A stretch of 5,598 bases of DNA from an uncultured Clostridia bacterium (GTDB lineage Bacteria > Bacillota > Clostridia > Christensenellales > Aristaeellaceae). The notes below the pieces were generated by a model. That model was not told the DNA's origin and ran no database searches. It was given only the letters and a program-made list of their open reading frames with translations. The stretch spans positions 1 to 5,598 of the forward strand of contig CAJFUU010000348.1 of the NCBI GenBank assembly GCA_904420265.1, given 5' to 3'. The position numbers and the translations under genes were made by a program. Positions 4,956 to 5,598 of this stretch are shown piece by piece (positions within the stretch are counted from its first letter, which is position 1; each line of letters starts with the position of its first letter).

Positions 4956-5598
4956 TTGTCAAAGACAGGAAAAATGGCCGCCTGCATGCTGCTGGCGCTG
5001 GCGCTTGTGTGCATGACGGGCCTTGCGGCCCTGGCGGAGACGCTTCGGGTCGGCGTGCGCGACGACATTATCAACTTTGGCTTCTACAACGAGGTCACCG
5101 GCAAGTATTATGGTTTGGAGATTGACCTGGCGGCGGAGCTGGCCGAGCGGCTCGGCTACGACGGCGTGGAGTACGTAACCGTCATGCCGGATACGCGCAG
5201 GGAGATGCTCGAAAGCGGCGAGGTGGACATGGTTATCGCCACCTATTCCATCGCCGACAGCCGCGAGGAGAACTTCGATTTTTCCGCGCCGTATTACGTG
5301 GATGAAACGATTCTCATGGTCGAAAAATCCACGCTTTTTGACAGCATCTATGACCTTCGGGATAAGAACATCGGCATTGTCAACGGCACCAATGCCGGGC
5401 CGCTGCTGGCGCAGGCGCTCTATGATGCGGGTGTCATTACCGACCAGGTGATTGCCAATACGGACACCTACACGCAATATGAGGGCGCCTACGTCACCAA
5501 GGTGGATCGCTATGCGCAGTTGAGCGAGATGCTGGAGACCGGCAAGATCGACGCCGCCTGCATGGACGCCTGCATCGCCCAGACCTATATGGACGATC
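4956..5598 (+). CDS. Family-3 extracellular solute-binding protein of an ABC transporter, probably amino acid (3'-partial)
   Basis: The first 214 residues of a secreted substrate-binding protein that would capture a small solute outside the membrane and deliver it to an ABC permease. A signal peptide is clear: Lys3 and Lys6, a hydrophobic core (about 7-23) and ALA before Glu28 as a signal peptidase I site. Cys19 lacks a good lipobox (Val at -1), so a lipoprotein is less likely. The mature domain starts LRVGVRDD; GLEIDLAAELAERL (53-66) fits the family-3 signature, and DMVIATYSIADSREENFDFS (91-110) contains Thr96 and Arg103, where amino-acid binders hold the ligand carboxylate. GIVNGTNAG and GKIDAACMDA belong to the second lobe. 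The frame is open to the window end; perhaps 50-80 residues are missing. TTG 4956 is preferred for its ribosome site; ATG 4947 (three residues longer) is the main alternative, while ATG 4974 loses the charged N-terminus. The ligand cannot be named. It has its own promoter. Confidence 0.85.
   Translation, partial: MSKTGKMAACMLLALALVCMTGLAALAETLRVGVRDDIINFGFYNEVTGKYYGLEIDLAAELAERLGYDGVEYVTVMPDTRREMLESGEVDMVIATYSIADSREENFDFSAPYYVDETILMVEKSTLFDSIYDLRDKNIGIVNGTNAGPLLAQALYDAGVITDQVIANTDTYTQYEGAYVTKVDRYAQLSEMLETGKIDAACMDACIAQTYMDD

Noticed and set aside
4998..5012. Lipobox around Cys19 of the solute-binding protein
   Set aside because: The residue before the cysteine is Val and -3 is Ala, a poor lipobox, whereas ALA before Glu28 is a good signal peptidase I site.
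4892..5125. A 77-codon + strand frame starting in the predicted leader
   Set aside because: It has no upstream Shine-Dalgarno, begins about at the predicted transcription start, and runs in another frame over the signal peptide and mature start of the solute-binding protein. Its later part looks like out-of-frame GC-rich sequence.
4959..5477. A 172-codon minus-strand frame opposite the solute-binding protein gene
   Set aside because: The + strand frame has a signal peptide and clear family-3 motifs, so the opposite frame is a shadow.

Overview
The window reads as the 3' half of a type II fatty-acid synthesis operon from a GC-rich, Gram-positive-type bacterium, followed by a terminator, an AT-richer control region and the first part of an unrelated transport gene. 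All genes are on the + strand. The gene order accB-fabZ-accC-accD-accA, a separate short AccA of about 260 residues, and strong AGGAGG-type ribosome binding sites together suggest Bacillota, most likely a GC-rich member of Clostridia. This is inference from gene order and protein style; there is no rRNA or other lineage marker in the window.

Region 1 (1-3922) encodes all four parts of heteromeric acetyl-CoA carboxylase plus the dehydratase of the elongation cycle. AccB (5'-truncated here) carries the biotin, AccC carboxylates the biotin, and AccD and AccA form the carboxyltransferase that makes malonyl-CoA. FabZ removes water from 3-hydroxyacyl-ACP. accB-fabZ and fabZ-accC are separated by 88 and 120 nt, each gap holding a GC-rich hairpin. 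From accC onward the genes are packed tightly: 3 nt between accC and accD, a GTGA overlap for accD/accA and an ATGA overlap for accA/next gene. Translational coupling is therefore likely. Start codons are mixed (ATG, GTG, TTG), but fabZ, accC and accA share the same 7-nt gap between Shine-Dalgarno and start.

Region 2 (3919-4740) is a DegV/FakB-family fatty-acid-binding protein, translationally coupled to accA. Its place at the end of the operon suggests that handling of free fatty acids is co-expressed with de novo synthesis.

Region 3 (4741-4955) is non-coding. It holds, in order, an inverted repeat directly after the degV-family stop, a Rho-independent terminator, a 6-bp inverted repeat that could be an operator, a good sigma-A-type promoter with an extended -10, and a terminator-like hairpin in the predicted leader.

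Region 4 (4956-5598) is the start of a secreted family-3 solute-binding protein of an ABC transporter, probably for a polar amino acid, cut off by the window end.

I found no mobile element, CRISPR array, tRNA, rRNA or clearly new system. The points most worth a second look are the leader hairpin and operator-like repeat before the solute-binding protein gene, and the coupling of a DegV/FakB-type protein to the acetyl-CoA carboxylase genes.
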